Assembly (NCBI GenBank): GCA_002729315.1
Contig: PBTW01000118.1
Coordinates: 1-32,729, forward strand
Length of the DNA: 32,729 nucleotides
Direction of reading: 5' to 3'
Source: Gammaproteobacteria bacterium
GTDB taxonomy: Bacteria > Pseudomonadota > Gammaproteobacteria > Pseudomonadales > Pseudohongiellaceae
A program made the position numbers and the translations under genes. The notes below the pieces were generated by a model. It ran no database searches and had not been told where the DNA came from. It was given only the letters and a program-made list of their open reading frames with translations. Each line of letters opens with the position of its first letter. The first letter of the stretch is position 1. Shown in pieces: positions 8,900 to 17,405 of this stretch.

Positions 8900-9868
8900 A
8901 TGAAAGCGATCAGAGTGAATGAGCACGGCGGACCCGAAGTACTCGCGTTCGTGGATGTCGACACGCCCTGCATTGGCGAGGGTGAAGTGCTCTTGAAAAT
9001 CGAGTCGGCCGGCATAAATTTTATCGACACCTACCAGCGCAGCGGCCTCTATCAAATCCCACTCCCATCCACCCTGGGTCTTGAGGCCGCCGGAACAGTG
9101 GTCGAGATAGGAGCAAATGTGACCGGATTCAATATCGGGGACAGAGTGGCCTACACCAATGTGGCAGGCGCCTACGCAGAGTTTGCAGCCGTACCAGCGG
9201 ACAAACTAGTCGCGATTCCCGAAGGCGTCAGTTTTGACCAAGGCGCCGCTGCCATGCTTCAGGGTTGTACAGCTCACTATCTGTGTATGTCGACTTACCT
9301 AGTTAAAGCGGGAGACCGCTGCCTAATCCATGCAGCTGCTGGAGGGGTAGGCTTGCTCCTGATTCAGATGGTGAAAATGCTTGGCGGCTTTGTCATTGGC
9401 ACTGTCTCCACCGAAGAAAAAGCCGAGCTCGCCCGCGACGCCGGCGCAGACGAAGTGATTCTCTACACTGAGCAGGATTTCCACTCGGAAGTGATGCGAA
9501 TGACCGACGGCGCGGGCGTCAATGTCGCGTATGATTCAGTGGGTGCGGCAACCTTTGCTAAAAGTATTGATTGCCTCGCACGGTTCGGTCACATGGTCCT
9601 GTACGGAAACGCCAGCGGCCCGGTCACTGAGTTCAATCCCGCGACTCTAGGCCCCAAAGGATCATTGTTCTTGACACGTCCCACCCTATTTGACTATCTG
9701 GCATCCCGTGAAGACCTTGAGTGGCGCAGCGGCGAAGTCTTCACCTGGATTAAGGATGGAACGCTAAAACTGCGGGCGGAGCATTTCTATCCGCTTGCGA
9801 AGGCTACGGCTGCTCACGAGGCCCTTGAAGGACGACAAACTACTGGCAAGGTAATCTTGAAACCCTGA
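8900..9868 (+). CDS. qor: NAD(P)H:quinone oxidoreductase (zinc-independent MDR family)
   Basis: A 322-residue cytoplasmic medium-chain dehydrogenase/reductase of the QOR type, reducing quinones with NADPH. The N-terminal GroES-like domain holds GINFIDTYQRSGLY (38-51), which marks quinone oxidoreductases of this branch. The Rossmann nucleotide-binding loop is AAAGGVG (145-151). The zinc-binding Cys/His residues of alcohol dehydrogenases are absent. The gene ends with the family-typical HEALEGRQTTGKVILKP. Length is normal. The next gene starts 30 bases downstream in the same direction, suggesting co-transcription with the esterase, although the functional link is not obvious. The ATG at 8900 lacks a close Shine-Dalgarno sequence, but it begins exactly where family members do. 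Confidence 0.92.
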   Translation: MKAIRVNEHGGPEVLAFVDVDTPCIGEGEVLLKIESAGINFIDTYQRSGLYQIPLPSTLGLEAAGTVVEIGANVTGFNIGDRVAYTNVAGAYAEFAAVPADKLVAIPEGVSFDQGAAAMLQGCTAHYLCMSTYLVKAGDRCLIHAAAGGVGLLLIQMVKMLGGFVIGTVSTEEKAELARDAGADEVILYTEQDFHSEVMRMTDGAGVNVAYDSVGAATFAKSIDCLARFGHMVLYGNASGPVTEFNPATLGPKGSLFLTRPTLFDYLASREDLEWRSGEVFTWIKDGTLKLRAEHFYPLAKATAAHEALEGRQTTGKVILKP

Positions 9869-9898
9869 AGCCCTGAACCTAAGAAAAGGGAAACACTG

Positions 9899-10795
9899 AT
9901 GAAAAAGCATCTATTCAAAACAATAATACTAGGTTCTCTGATCGGGCTTGGATTCGCTTTCAGTAGCATGGCTCAAGATATCAACTTTGGGCGCGGCGAC
10001 GTACTTGTCAAGATACCAAGCACATATAGCAATTCAGACTCCTATCCCCTCGTCATTTTATTGCACGGATATACTTCGAATGGCCGACGCATCGACAACT
10101 ACTTTAAGGTCAGTGATTTCGTTGATGATTATGGCTTTCTATTCGTTGCTCCTGATGGGACGCAGGAAACAACCGGCAGACAGAACCGCTTCTGGAACGC
10201 CTCCGACGCCTGCTGCAATTTCTTTGACTCCGAGGTCGATGATAGCGGCTATATCCGTTCAATCATTGAGGAGATGCAAAAGGTCTACAATGTAGACGGG
10301 AGGCGTATATATTTGATAGGCCACTCCAATGGCGGGTTTATGTCTTACAGGATGGCTTACGAACATTCAGATAAAATATCAGCTATAGTGAGTCTCGCAG
10401 GAGCGAACCATAGCGATCAACGCGACCCTCCACCAAACGCAGTACATATTCTCCAAATTCATGGAACCAACGACAGAATTATTGATTTTCAAGGTGGCGA
10501 TACACGCGAATATTTTAATGGCAGAGGTGGCAGATATCCCGGCGCACTGCGATCAGTTCGACGTTGGGCTGACTATAACGGCTGCGCTGAGGCAGGAGCA
10601 GGACGTGAGCTGCGCGATTTAGAAGCAAGTCTGCCAGGGCATGAAACCGGTGTGCTCAAGTTTGAAATTGGCTGCAAGGAGGGAGGATCTGCTGAACTAT
10701 GGACTATCGCCTCCGGAGTGCACTCACCAATGTTCTCTGATACTTTCGCGGCCCAAGTCGTAGAGTGGCTGCTGGCTCACCCAAAAAACAACTAA
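9899..10795 (+). CDS. Secreted PHB-depolymerase/feruloyl-esterase-like hydrolase (LpqC type)
   Basis: A 298-residue exported alpha/beta hydrolase of the esterase PHB-depolymerase family (LpqC, carbohydrate esterase 1-like). The signal peptide ends near FSSMAQ (residue 26). The oxyanion region is LVILLHGYTSNG (51-62), the nucleophile elbow GHSNGG has Ser143, Asp192 sits in HGTNDRII, and His275 sits in ASGVHSPMF, so the triad is complete. A Cys pair (105/106) follows the characteristic FWNASDACC, and Cys229 and Cys259 may form a disulfide. Members cleave short hydroxyalkanoate polymers, feruloyl esters or acetylated sugars; I cannot choose between them. There is no separate substrate-binding or linker domain, unlike typical extracellular PHB depolymerases. 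AAGGG upstream supports the start. It probably shares a transcript with the preceding oxidoreductase. Confidence 0.88.
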   Translation: MKKHLFKTIILGSLIGLGFAFSSMAQDINFGRGDVLVKIPSTYSNSDSYPLVILLHGYTSNGRRIDNYFKVSDFVDDYGFLFVAPDGTQETTGRQNRFWNASDACCNFFDSEVDDSGYIRSIIEEMQKVYNVDGRRIYLIGHSNGGFMSYRMAYEHSDKISAIVSLAGANHSDQRDPPPNAVHILQIHGTNDRIIDFQGGDTREYFNGRGGRYPGALRSVRRWADYNGCAEAGAGRELRDLEASLPGHETGVLKFEIGCKEGGSAELWTIASGVHSPMFSDTFAAQVVEWLLAHPKNN

Positions 10796-10850
10796 CAAGA
10801 TAGTTCGGGGTAGCGGACAGAGTGGTCACGAGTAACCCCTGGAAAGTCTG

Positions 10851-11573
10851 CTACCACTCAACCCGCTTGCCCTGCCAGTCGAGAAACTGAATCGGCAGGT
10901 CAGGTCTCAGGTCGCCCTGAAGCCTCGTTAACTGCCTGGCTACAAACTCAGGGGTAAACAGCTTTGTGGGGCTGATATTTTTCTGAAATGGTTTCGACAG
11001 CGGTGAGTCTGTACTTCCAGGGTGAAACAGGAGAAACTGGACCAGCTTCGCTTCTCGCCGATATTCCAAAGCCGCCGTTTTCAACAGCATGTTCAGAGCC
11101 GCCTTGGAGGCTCGGTAGGCGTACCAACCCCCACTCTCATTGTCGCCAATACTGCCAACGCGAGCACTGAGCGCGGTGATAACGCAAGGTTTTCCGTTCA
11201 ACTTAAGCAGGGGCTTAAGCGCTTTTACCCACATCAGTGGGACAAAAGCATTGATTCGCATCACCGTCTCCAAGGGGGCAACAGAGGTATTCTCCAGCCT
11301 TTTTTCCGGTGACAGACCCTCATGATGCAGTATGCCATTACATATCGTGACCCGATCAAAGACGATGCCGGATTCCCGCAGTTCAGCGCAGACTGCGTCG
11401 ATCGATGACTCGGTGTAATCGCATTGCAGCCTTTGCAGACGACTGCCTGCAGATGACTCCTCAAGGCTGCCCGCCTGGCGACTCACTGCTATTATCGAGT
11501 CTCCCTGATTAAGGTTTTGCTGAATCAGAGCCTTCGCGATTGCACTGCCTGCACCTATTACCAGTTGCTGCAT
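10851..11573 (-). CDS. SDR-family oxidoreductase (CsgA-like)
   Basis: A 240-residue short-chain dehydrogenase/reductase. I place the start at the ATG at 11573, because the protein then opens directly with beta-strand 1 and the nucleotide loop GAGSAIA (7-13), and because this ATG lies four bases after the stop of the preceding DCC gene; a longer reading from 11726 would run through that gene. Other marks are CDYT (51-54), CNG near residue 79, catalytic Ser136 in ITALSARVG, and Tyr153/Lys157 in YAYRASKAALNML. The HPG motif (184-186) is also family-typical. It resembles the CsgA-like SDRs that I recall being encoded near photolyase genes in gammaproteobacteria. The substrate is unknown. It is the last gene of a three-gene leftward operon and lacks its own clear ribosome site, so it is probably translationally coupled. 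Confidence 0.87.
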   Translation of the reverse strand: MQQLVIGAGSAIAKALIQQNLNQGDSIIAVSRQAGSLEESSAGSRLQRLQCDYTESSIDAVCAELRESGIVFDRVTICNGILHHEGLSPEKRLENTSVAPLETVMRINAFVPLMWVKALKPLLKLNGKPCVITALSARVGSIGDNESGGWYAYRASKAALNMLLKTAALEYRREAKLVQFLLFHPGSTDSPLSKPFQKNISPTKLFTPEFVARQLTRLQGDLRPDLPIQFLDWQGKRVEW

Positions 11574-11577
11574 ATAT

Positions 11578-12021
11578 TTAGCGAATATCTTTGGTCTGAG
11601 AAGTTTCGGCAGATGCGCTGGCGGAGATCTTGTAACAGACCTCGGCATCGCATCGGGAAGAACCGGTGAGCAGGCGCGAAATCTGACGTCGATATCTGGC
11701 AAAAAACAGGTAGCCCAAATCCGCAAACCAGCGCACCAAGGGCAGACGTAACAGTTTCAACCATTGGTGGCGGCCGACCAGAGCCCATGCCTGCTGGGTG
11801 ACATCCAGCCCGTAGATCAGCGTCCCGTTGGCCTGCTGCCCGTGAAGCACACGATCGGCTTCAACCGGATCTATGTGGGGAAACCGCTGTTTGAAGTCTG
11901 GCCGATTAATATCTTCCAGATACAACTTTCCGGCATCGTCAAGTTGGCGCAACTGCTTCATCTCCGCGGCACAAAGCGGACAGCGACCATCATAGAAAAT
12001 CGTTAGTACGGTATCGTTCAT
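11578..12021 (-). CDS. DCC-family thiol-disulfide oxidoreductase-like protein (DUF393)
   Basis: A 147-residue small cytoplasmic protein. The N-terminal IFYDGRCPLC places Cys14 and Cys17 in the CxxC that names the DCC family (usual form DGxCPxC), in a thioredoxin-like setting. A conserved aromatic and basic stretch (WLKLLRLPLVRWFADLGY) follows, with the family's YxxFARYR segment near residue 108. The biochemical role of the family is poorly defined; a thiol-redox function is inferred from the CxxC. It starts six bases after the DUF3429 stop codon and ends four bases before the SDR start, so the three form one tight operon. Confidence 0.88.
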   Translation of the reverse strand: MNDTVLTIFYDGRCPLCAAEMKQLRQLDDAGKLYLEDINRPDFKQRFPHIDPVEADRVLHGQQANGTLIYGLDVTQQAWALVGRHQWLKLLRLPLVRWFADLGYLFFARYRRQISRLLTGSSRCDAEVCYKISASASAETSQTKDIR

Positions 12022-12027
12022 AAGAAT

Positions 12028-12486
12028 TCACTGTGTTAGAGCTATAATTACCAGGTGAGCAATACAAACTACAGAGGTTAGCGTTAGCCGAAATTTAAGG
12101 TAGGTTGAGTCCATTCCCTGCAGCAGCAGACCCCGCGTTTTGTGCTCAACAAGATACACTAAAATAAAGCCAGTCATCGAGACTGCAAGGCCTGCTAACA
12201 GGTAGTCTCTGCCCAGCAGAACAGCCAGCCATGCCGTCAGGGCAAATACATTACTGCTAATCAGCAGGAAGCGATTGACATTGGACTCCTCCAGCTCTTT
12301 CGCTTTACCCCACAAAGCGCCAGCCAGAAAACTTAGGATAATCACGCTGTAACTCAGAAACAGGTGCGGCGTTGACCATGCCCCGAAAGACAAGTCCGCA
12401 TATGCAGCCCAGACCGCGGCGAGGAACGGCAGCAAGCCGGCATAGCCCAAAGAATTGATCAAGCGCGAATGTATCATGCTCGGCAT
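12028..12486 (-). CDS. DUF3429 family integral membrane protein
   Basis: About 152 residues with five hydrophobic segments, matching DUF3429: an opening SLGYAGLLPFLAAVWAAYA, then FLSYSVIILSFLAGALWG, a short cytoplasmic KAKELEES loop, and further helices ending VCIAHLVIIAL. The function is unknown. I use the ATG at 12486; an ATG nine bases further in (12477) and one upstream (12519) are also open, and none has a strong ribosome-binding site. It is the first gene of the DUF3429-DCC-SDR operon and is divergent from a broken photolyase-related gene. As I recall, DUF3429 and DCC proteins often neighbour photolyase genes, which makes this grouping ancestral rather than accidental. Confidence 0.85.
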   Translation of the reverse strand: MPSMIHSRLINSLGYAGLLPFLAAVWAAYADLSFGAWSTPHLFLSYSVIILSFLAGALWGKAKELEESNVNRFLLISSNVFALTAWLAVLLGRDYLLAGLAVSMTGFILVYLVEHKTRGLLLQGMDSTYLKFRLTLTSVVCIAHLVIIALTQ

Positions 12487-12603
12487 AATAACCAGGATTT
12501 GCCAATAAGATACGCACAATCATCACCAGCAGTTCTTCAGTCAGGTCTGAATCAGTGGCCGCAGCGCACTCAATGCCGACAGAAAGCCCTCAATCTTCAG
12601 TAC

Positions 12604-13421
12604 CGACGCCTTCGCCTGATCCTCGGCGATCAGCTGAATCGCGAGCACTCATGGTTTAGCGAGCCGGATGAACCGGTTTTGATCGTTGTGGCTGGGTTAA
12701 AGCAGGAGGCCAGTTATGTCAGACATTATATGCAGAAAATCTGTGCATTCTTCGCAGCCATGGAACACTTTGCCAAGGTCCTTAGTAGCAGGGCCACCAC
12801 GTGCTGTATAAGACTTTAGATGACATCGCGGAGTACGACTCTCTATAGACTTTCCTGACCGCGCTGTGCACACGCTTCGAGGTCGGGTATTTTGACTATC
12901 TCCAACCCGATGAATATCGGGTCAGCCAGCAACCTCAGAAGTTTGACCTCCCGGCAGCGGTGCAAGGAAAAGTCGGTTGAAACAGAACATTTCTTGTTGC
13001 CCCTGACGGAAATCGATCAGCACTTTGCTCACCGGGATTGATCCTGCCACAGTGGATGACTGGTATCTTGGCACTTATCTGGATGCGCTGCAGTAGGTCA
13101 AACTCCCCAACAAGCGGGGCATGGCGCTCTGCGCCGACGGTGGTCTCGTTGGCTCCAAGCCTTATGCAGCAAGCGGAAACTACATCAAAAAATGAGCGAC
13201 TACTGTGAGAGCTGTAAATGCGATGGGAAGCTGCGAACCGGCAAAGGCGCCTGCCCTCTGAATCCCCATACTGGCATTTTATGGCACAGCACAAGGATCG
13301 ATTACGGGGCAACCATCGCATGCGTATGCTGTACGGCAATTGGAATAAAATGGGTGACGAGACCCAGCGCACTGTCCTTGCTCAGGCTGAGCATTACCTG
13401 AATACCATCGAACAGCTGTGA
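12604..13421 (+). pseudogene. Broken photolyase-related gene (iron-sulfur bacterial cryptochrome/photolyase family)
   Basis: Pieces of a deoxyribodipyrimidine photolyase-related protein lie in order but in different frames. Frame one from 12604 gives RRLRLILGDQLNREHSWFSE and YVRHYMQKICAFFAAMEHFA. Near 12790 it shifts to a frame reading GHHVLYKTLDDIAEYDSL, a TAG at 12846-12848, then FEVGYFDYLQPDEYRV and a second stop near 12980. Later pieces read ETEHFLLPLTEIDQHF, then [21 protein letters not shown], then [13 protein letters not shown] with GKGACPLN, and finally YWHFMAQHKDRLR and NWNKMGDETQRTVL. Members normally have about 500 residues; here there is room for under 280, so much of the middle is deleted. 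Three cluster-type Cys survive (the YCxxC pair and GACP). No in-frame start codon is evident. This is a clear pseudogene. Confidence 0.82.
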
Positions 13422-13655
13422 CCCGCCGCTGATCACCGGATCAGAGAGGCTTTGAGGAGAAAAACCTGCCGCATTCGAAGCTTTCAGGGCTGAAGACTAA
13501 AAATTACTAGCCGGCGCCAAAAATATAATTATCAATATCAATAGCTTAAGAAATTTAAAGTGCCAAGTACTCCGGCTCCGAAGTGGACAAATCCGCCGGT
13601 AAGGATTACGCTTAATCAAAATTTAAGAAGAAGCCTCGCAAATAAAGGTATCGCC

Positions 13656-15005
13656 ATGAAATTCCCCGATTTTTCACTGTGCTTCCTGATTTCTCTGGGC
13701 CTAGCCGCCACCGCGACGGCTGAAGACGTGCCAACTTTCTATAAGGATGCCCTGCCGGTTTTCATGAACAACTGTGCGGCCTGCCATCAAGATAATCCGC
13801 CCGACGTAGGGGGAATCAGTGCACCGATGTCTCTCATGGATTACGAACAGGCAAAGATTTGGGCCCCGCTGATCAAAAATGCTGTGGCTACAGGCTACAT
13901 GCCGCCTTGGGGCGCCCATGAGCGTCATCGCGGGGAATTCAAAGGCGAACGCTATATGGACAAAGCGGACAGAGATCTGCTGATCGCCTGGGTGGATGGT
14001 GGAGCCTTGAAGGGCGACCTTGCGGCGGCCAACGACGCACTGAGTTCGACCAGTGTGGGCACAGCCATGCCCGAATCTGGCTGGTGGATTGGTGAACCGG
14101 ATCTCGTCGTCGGCTTTGAAAAATCCGTTTACGTCGGCGATGACGTGGAAGACTGGCAGCCGACGGTACAGATGCCTGTTCCCGAGGGTGCCCACGAGAA
14201 CCCTAAATGGATCTCAATGGCCGAATTGGATCCCGGAGGTCCCTGGGTCCACCATATCGTCTCCAGTCATATGGGCGTCGGGGTGCCCGGCCGTGGTCCC
14301 TTTACCTATCCGGAAGGATGGGGAGTTTTGTTACCCGAAGACCCGTTTATTACCGTTAACATGCATTATCACAAAGATACCGGGGAAGGCACCGGCGTCA
14401 TTGATGATACCCGCGCGGGCTTCAAATTCTACGAAGCCGGTGATGTTATCGACTACGTGGTAGAGACAAACCTGTTACCGCATCGCGGCTGGACGATTCC
14501 CGCTGGTGACCCTAACTACGAAGTCACCAATACCCATGCAGTGGAGGAAGATATTTATCTGCTGTCCATGGGACCCCATATGCATTATCGCGGCAAGGCC
14601 ATGCGTTACGAACTCGAGTATCCCGACGGTGAACGCGAAGTGCTGCTGTGGGTTCCCAAGTATGACTTCAACTGGCAGTTTCTCTACGAATATGAAACAC
14701 CCAAGTTCATCCCGGCGGGTTCGACCTTGCATATGAGCTGGTGGTTTGACAACTCAGAGGGAAACCCCTGGAATCCGAATCCTTCGCAAGATGTGGTTTA
14801 CGGCCCGGAAACAACCGATGAGATGGCAAATGCCCGGATCTATTACGCTCCGACCACTCCCCGTGGGATCGTGGTCGGCCGTGACCTGCCCCCTGACGTC
14901 CTGAAACGGGCTCAGGAAGAAGAGCAGCGCCGACGGGACAACGCTAGCCTGCTGGTGCAGAGCGAGGATGATTTTTCCTGGCTCGAGTTAGACAGCCAAG
15001 ACTAG
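13656..15005 (+). CDS. Exported c-type heme / copper type II (PHM-like) monooxygenase fusion
   Basis: I place the start at the ATG at 13656, with AAGG about eight bases upstream and directly opening a signal peptide (MKFPDFSLCFLISLGLAATA); the same frame is open from 13560. The 449-residue product has a c-type heme motif CAACH (40-44) with a likely axial Met in YMPPW (residue 82). The rest resembles the copper type II ascorbate-dependent monooxygenase core of peptidylglycine hydroxylase. Likely ligands are His199-His200 (VHHIVSSH) plus His237 or His239 in NMHYHK for the first copper, and His308/His310 in GPHMHYRGKAM plus Met390 in TTDEMANARIYY for the second. The EYPDGE and YDFNWQFLYEY blocks are typical of bacterial relatives. 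It is a probable periplasmic hydroxylase fed electrons through its own heme; the substrate is unknown. Confidence 0.78.
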   Translation: MKFPDFSLCFLISLGLAATATAEDVPTFYKDALPVFMNNCAACHQDNPPDVGGISAPMSLMDYEQAKIWAPLIKNAVATGYMPPWGAHERHRGEFKGERYMDKADRDLLIAWVDGGALKGDLAAANDALSSTSVGTAMPESGWWIGEPDLVVGFEKSVYVGDDVEDWQPTVQMPVPEGAHENPKWISMAELDPGGPWVHHIVSSHMGVGVPGRGPFTYPEGWGVLLPEDPFITVNMHYHKDTGEGTGVIDDTRAGFKFYEAGDVIDYVVETNLLPHRGWTIPAGDPNYEVTNTHAVEEDIYLLSMGPHMHYRGKAMRYELEYPDGEREVLLWVPKYDFNWQFLYEYETPKFIPAGSTLHMSWWFDNSEGNPWNPNPSQDVVYGPETTDEMANARIYYAPTTPRGIVVGRDLPPDVLKRAQEEEQRRRDNASLLVQSEDDFSWLELDSQD

Positions 15006-15198
15006 TCGCTTTCAGAACGGGACTGCGGCTGACGCGGTAGCCTTTCCTTTTCCTGCTGATGACCGTTTATCTGTATTACCAGCTGTATGGGTAAGTCATG
15101 CAAACCAAAGTCCGTCACTTTCTGACCGTGTCGCACCTAAACAAATGAGCGCCAGGCTCAAGCTCTGAAACACTGGCACTCTAATCAGGAACCTGAAC

Positions 15199-16656
15199 AT
15201 GCCCACATTAAAGGATCAAGGCCTCATCTGCTGCGATAATTTCATCGATGGCAACTGGGTCAGTTCTACTCAGTCAATCCGTATCACCAGTCCGGCAACA
15301 GGAGGAACTGTCGCTGAAGTCGCGGACGGGACCAGAGAGCAGGCCGAACTGGGTGTTGAGGCCGCTCATCGAAGCTTTCCCAACTGGAGCAGAACAAGTG
15401 CGAAGGAAAGAAGTTCCGTCCTGCGACGCTGGCATGACCTAATTCTTGATAATGTCGAAGATCTCGCCGCACTGATGACCTGGGAGCAAGGGAAACCGAT
15501 TGCTGAAAGTCTCACTGAGATTAAATACGGCGCAGGATTCATCGAATATTATGCCGAAGAGGCCAAGCGAGTTTTTGGAGCGACAATCCCAACTATTGCC
15601 CCCGAGCGCCGATTGCAAACCTACAAACAAGCGGTGGGTGTTGTCGGTGCAATCACCCCCTGGAATTTTCCTAATGCAATGATAACCCGCAAAGCTGCCC
15701 CTGCCCTGGCAGCGGGGTGCACCATCGTCATAAAGCCTGATCCCGCCACGCCGCTGTCAGCCCTCGCGCTCTGTGAACTGGCGCACCGTGCCGGCCTTCC
15801 GTCTGGCGTCCTTAATGTGGTCGCGGGCAGCGATAGCCAAGGAATTGGGGAGGTTCTTACGCAGCACCCCAAGATTGCTAAATTCACGTTTACCGGCTCT
15901 ACTGCCATTGGCAAACTTCTGATGAAGCAGTGCGCCAGCACAGTTAAAAAAATCTCTCTTGAACTTGGCGGCAACGCCCCTTTCATTGTATTTGAGGATG
16001 CGGATCTCGAGGAAGCGGCCAGCCACTGTATTGCAACAAAATTTCGCAACTGCGGTCAGACCTGCGTATGCACCAATCGGATCTATGTCCAGGAATCTAT
16101 TGAGGAAGCATTCACCCAGAAACTGCGGGAGGGGATTCGGTCGCTCAAGGTCGCTGATGGCTTTACCGCCGATACCGATATCGGCCCGATGATCAATGAG
16201 CAGGCCATAGCCAAGATGGAGCAACTAATCACCGATGCCGTCGCAAAAGGGGCAGAGCTGGTCCTGGGAGGCGCCCGGCATGAACTAGGTAGCTTATTTT
16301 TTCAGCCCACCCTACTGCGATCAGTGGACGATACGATGGACCTGGTTACCGGGGAAATCTTTGGCCCAATCGCGGCTGTTCAGACTTTTACAAGCGAAAA
16401 TGAAGTCATCGACAAAGCCAACGCAACCGATTATGGCCTGGCCGCTTACTTTTTCTCTAGGGACGTAGGCCGAGTTATGCGTGTCGCAGAAGCACTGGAG
16501 TGCGGCATTGTTTGCTCTAATTCCGGCGTATTTTCGACAGAAGTTGCCCCCTTCGGGGGCTGGAAGCAATCGGGGATTGGCTCTGAAGGAGGGACGGAGG
16601 GTATCGCAGATTTTCTAGAAACGAAATTTCATTCCATGGGCGGGATCGATCGATAG
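15199..16656 (+). CDS. gabD: Succinate-semialdehyde dehydrogenase-type NAD(P)-dependent aldehyde dehydrogenase
   Basis: A 485-residue cytoplasmic aldehyde dehydrogenase closest to GabD-type succinate-semialdehyde dehydrogenases. It shows the cofactor and oxyanion Asn156 in TPWNFPNAM, the nucleotide-binding FTGSTAIGK (231-239), the general base Glu255 in LELGGNAPF, and the catalytic Cys289 in KFRNCGQTCVCTNRIYVQ, a block typical of SSADH because of the second nearby Cys (291) and the NCGQTC context. The C-terminal EVAPFGGWKQSGIGSEGG is also SSADH-like. The start at 15199 gives a normal family N-terminus. The gene lies 193 bases after the copper monooxygenase. It could finish oxidation of 4-hydroxybutyrate-type or other omega-oxo acids made by neighbouring enzymes (inference); related semialdehydes such as glutarate semialdehyde are an alternative. 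Confidence 0.86.
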   Translation: MPTLKDQGLICCDNFIDGNWVSSTQSIRITSPATGGTVAEVADGTREQAELGVEAAHRSFPNWSRTSAKERSSVLRRWHDLILDNVEDLAALMTWEQGKPIAESLTEIKYGAGFIEYYAEEAKRVFGATIPTIAPERRLQTYKQAVGVVGAITPWNFPNAMITRKAAPALAAGCTIVIKPDPATPLSALALCELAHRAGLPSGVLNVVAGSDSQGIGEVLTQHPKIAKFTFTGSTAIGKLLMKQCASTVKKISLELGGNAPFIVFEDADLEEAASHCIATKFRNCGQTCVCTNRIYVQESIEEAFTQKLREGIRSLKVADGFTADTDIGPMINEQAIAKMEQLITDAVAKGAELVLGGARHELGSLFFQPTLLRSVDDTMDLVTGEIFGPIAAVQTFTSENEVIDKANATDYGLAAYFFSRDVGRVMRVAEALECGIVCSNSGVFSTEVAPFGGWKQSGIGSEGGTEGIADFLETKFHSMGGIDR

Positions 16657-16891
16657 CCACGATCCATACTAGCGGTACCATCAAACACGATGTCACGAAC
16701 TACGATTTTGCCCCCACTCTACCGAGCACTATGTATCGGAGTCTCCGAACTCCGCTGTGGCGATCATAAAGCGGAGGGGCCACTCAGCCGAGCCTTTTAT
16801 CCCGGCATCCGGGAATAATTAGCGCCGCGCACTGGGCCAACTTAGCACTTGCTGCGTATTGGCTTTCAGTGATCTGATAAGGCAACATGTC

Positions 16892-17227
16892 ATGAGAATT
16901 AAATTGTCCGAACTGCGCCAGCTGAAATTCATAGAAAAAGTCATCCTGCACTGTCACGATCAGAGTCTCTATATCGTCTCAGTGCAAATGGACAATGAAG
17001 AGCGCTACGTCACCGACGAGCGAGGCAGCTTTCTAAAATCATTCAACAAGCTTTCTTTGCAAAGAAGGTTTAACGGTATGACCGTTGGCGAAATGGTGCT
17101 CCGACATCAAAGCCCTTATGATGAAATGATCGGACTCCCACAAGAGAAGACAGACAATACCCTCGAAGTGCTGATCGGCGGCGAAGCCTACGCGCCGCAG
17201 CCTGGCGACGCGGACAGGCTCAATTGA
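16892..17227 (+). CDS. DUF6482 family protein
   Basis: A 111-residue small cytoplasmic protein of unknown function. I start it at the ATG at 16892, because AAGG lies nine bases upstream and the resulting MRIKLSELRQL opening fits the family; the frame is open from 16859. The conserved features are the ILHCHDQSLYIVSVQ strand pair in the N-terminal half and the SPYDEMIGLP block (about 76-85) near the C-terminus, which I associate with the DUF6482 group of gammaproteobacterial proteins. No membrane segment, metal site or catalytic motif is visible. It stands alone between the aldehyde dehydrogenase and the convergent methyltransferase. Confidence 0.72.
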   Translation: MRIKLSELRQLKFIEKVILHCHDQSLYIVSVQMDNEERYVTDERGSFLKSFNKLSLQRRFNGMTVGEMVLRHQSPYDEMIGLPQEKTDNTLEVLIGGEAYAPQPGDADRLN

Positions 17228-17405
17228 GTGCAAAACACGAACCAAAAATCGACCAGTGTCAATCTCCCTAGTCTTGCGCCGACCACGAGACAGACCCAGC
17301 ATCTAGGCTTCCAATCTGATCGACATGCAATCCAAACTGGGGCGCTACGGCCGTCTCGGCCAAAATTAACTTTGCTTAAGTTTTCTTAATTTTTCCAAAC
17401 TTCGC

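Noticed and set aside
12935-13372. A 145-codon minus-strand open frame across the photolyase remnant
   Set aside because: The plus strand shows clear photolyase-related segments in these bases, so the antisense frame is a shadow of a decayed gene.
13429-13444. CTGATC-ACCG-GATCAG hairpin just after the photolyase remnant
   Set aside because: A perfect 6-bp stem, but no T-run follows, so I do not call it a terminator. It could be a relic of one.
13701-14195. A 164-codon minus-strand open frame inside the heme-copper protein gene
   Set aside because: The plus strand encodes the heme motif and part of the conserved domain here; the antisense reading shows no recognisable motif.
15006-15198. Short hydrophobic frame (FLFLLMTVYLYYQLYG) between the heme-copper gene and the aldehyde dehydrogenase
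   Set aside because: Fewer than 20 residues, no start with a ribosome-binding site, and no recognisable family.
16796-16820. CCCGG-CAT-CCGGG hairpin upstream of the DUF6482 gene
   Set aside because: The stem is short and followed by a mixed AT tract without a T-run. It is too weak to call as a terminator or operator.
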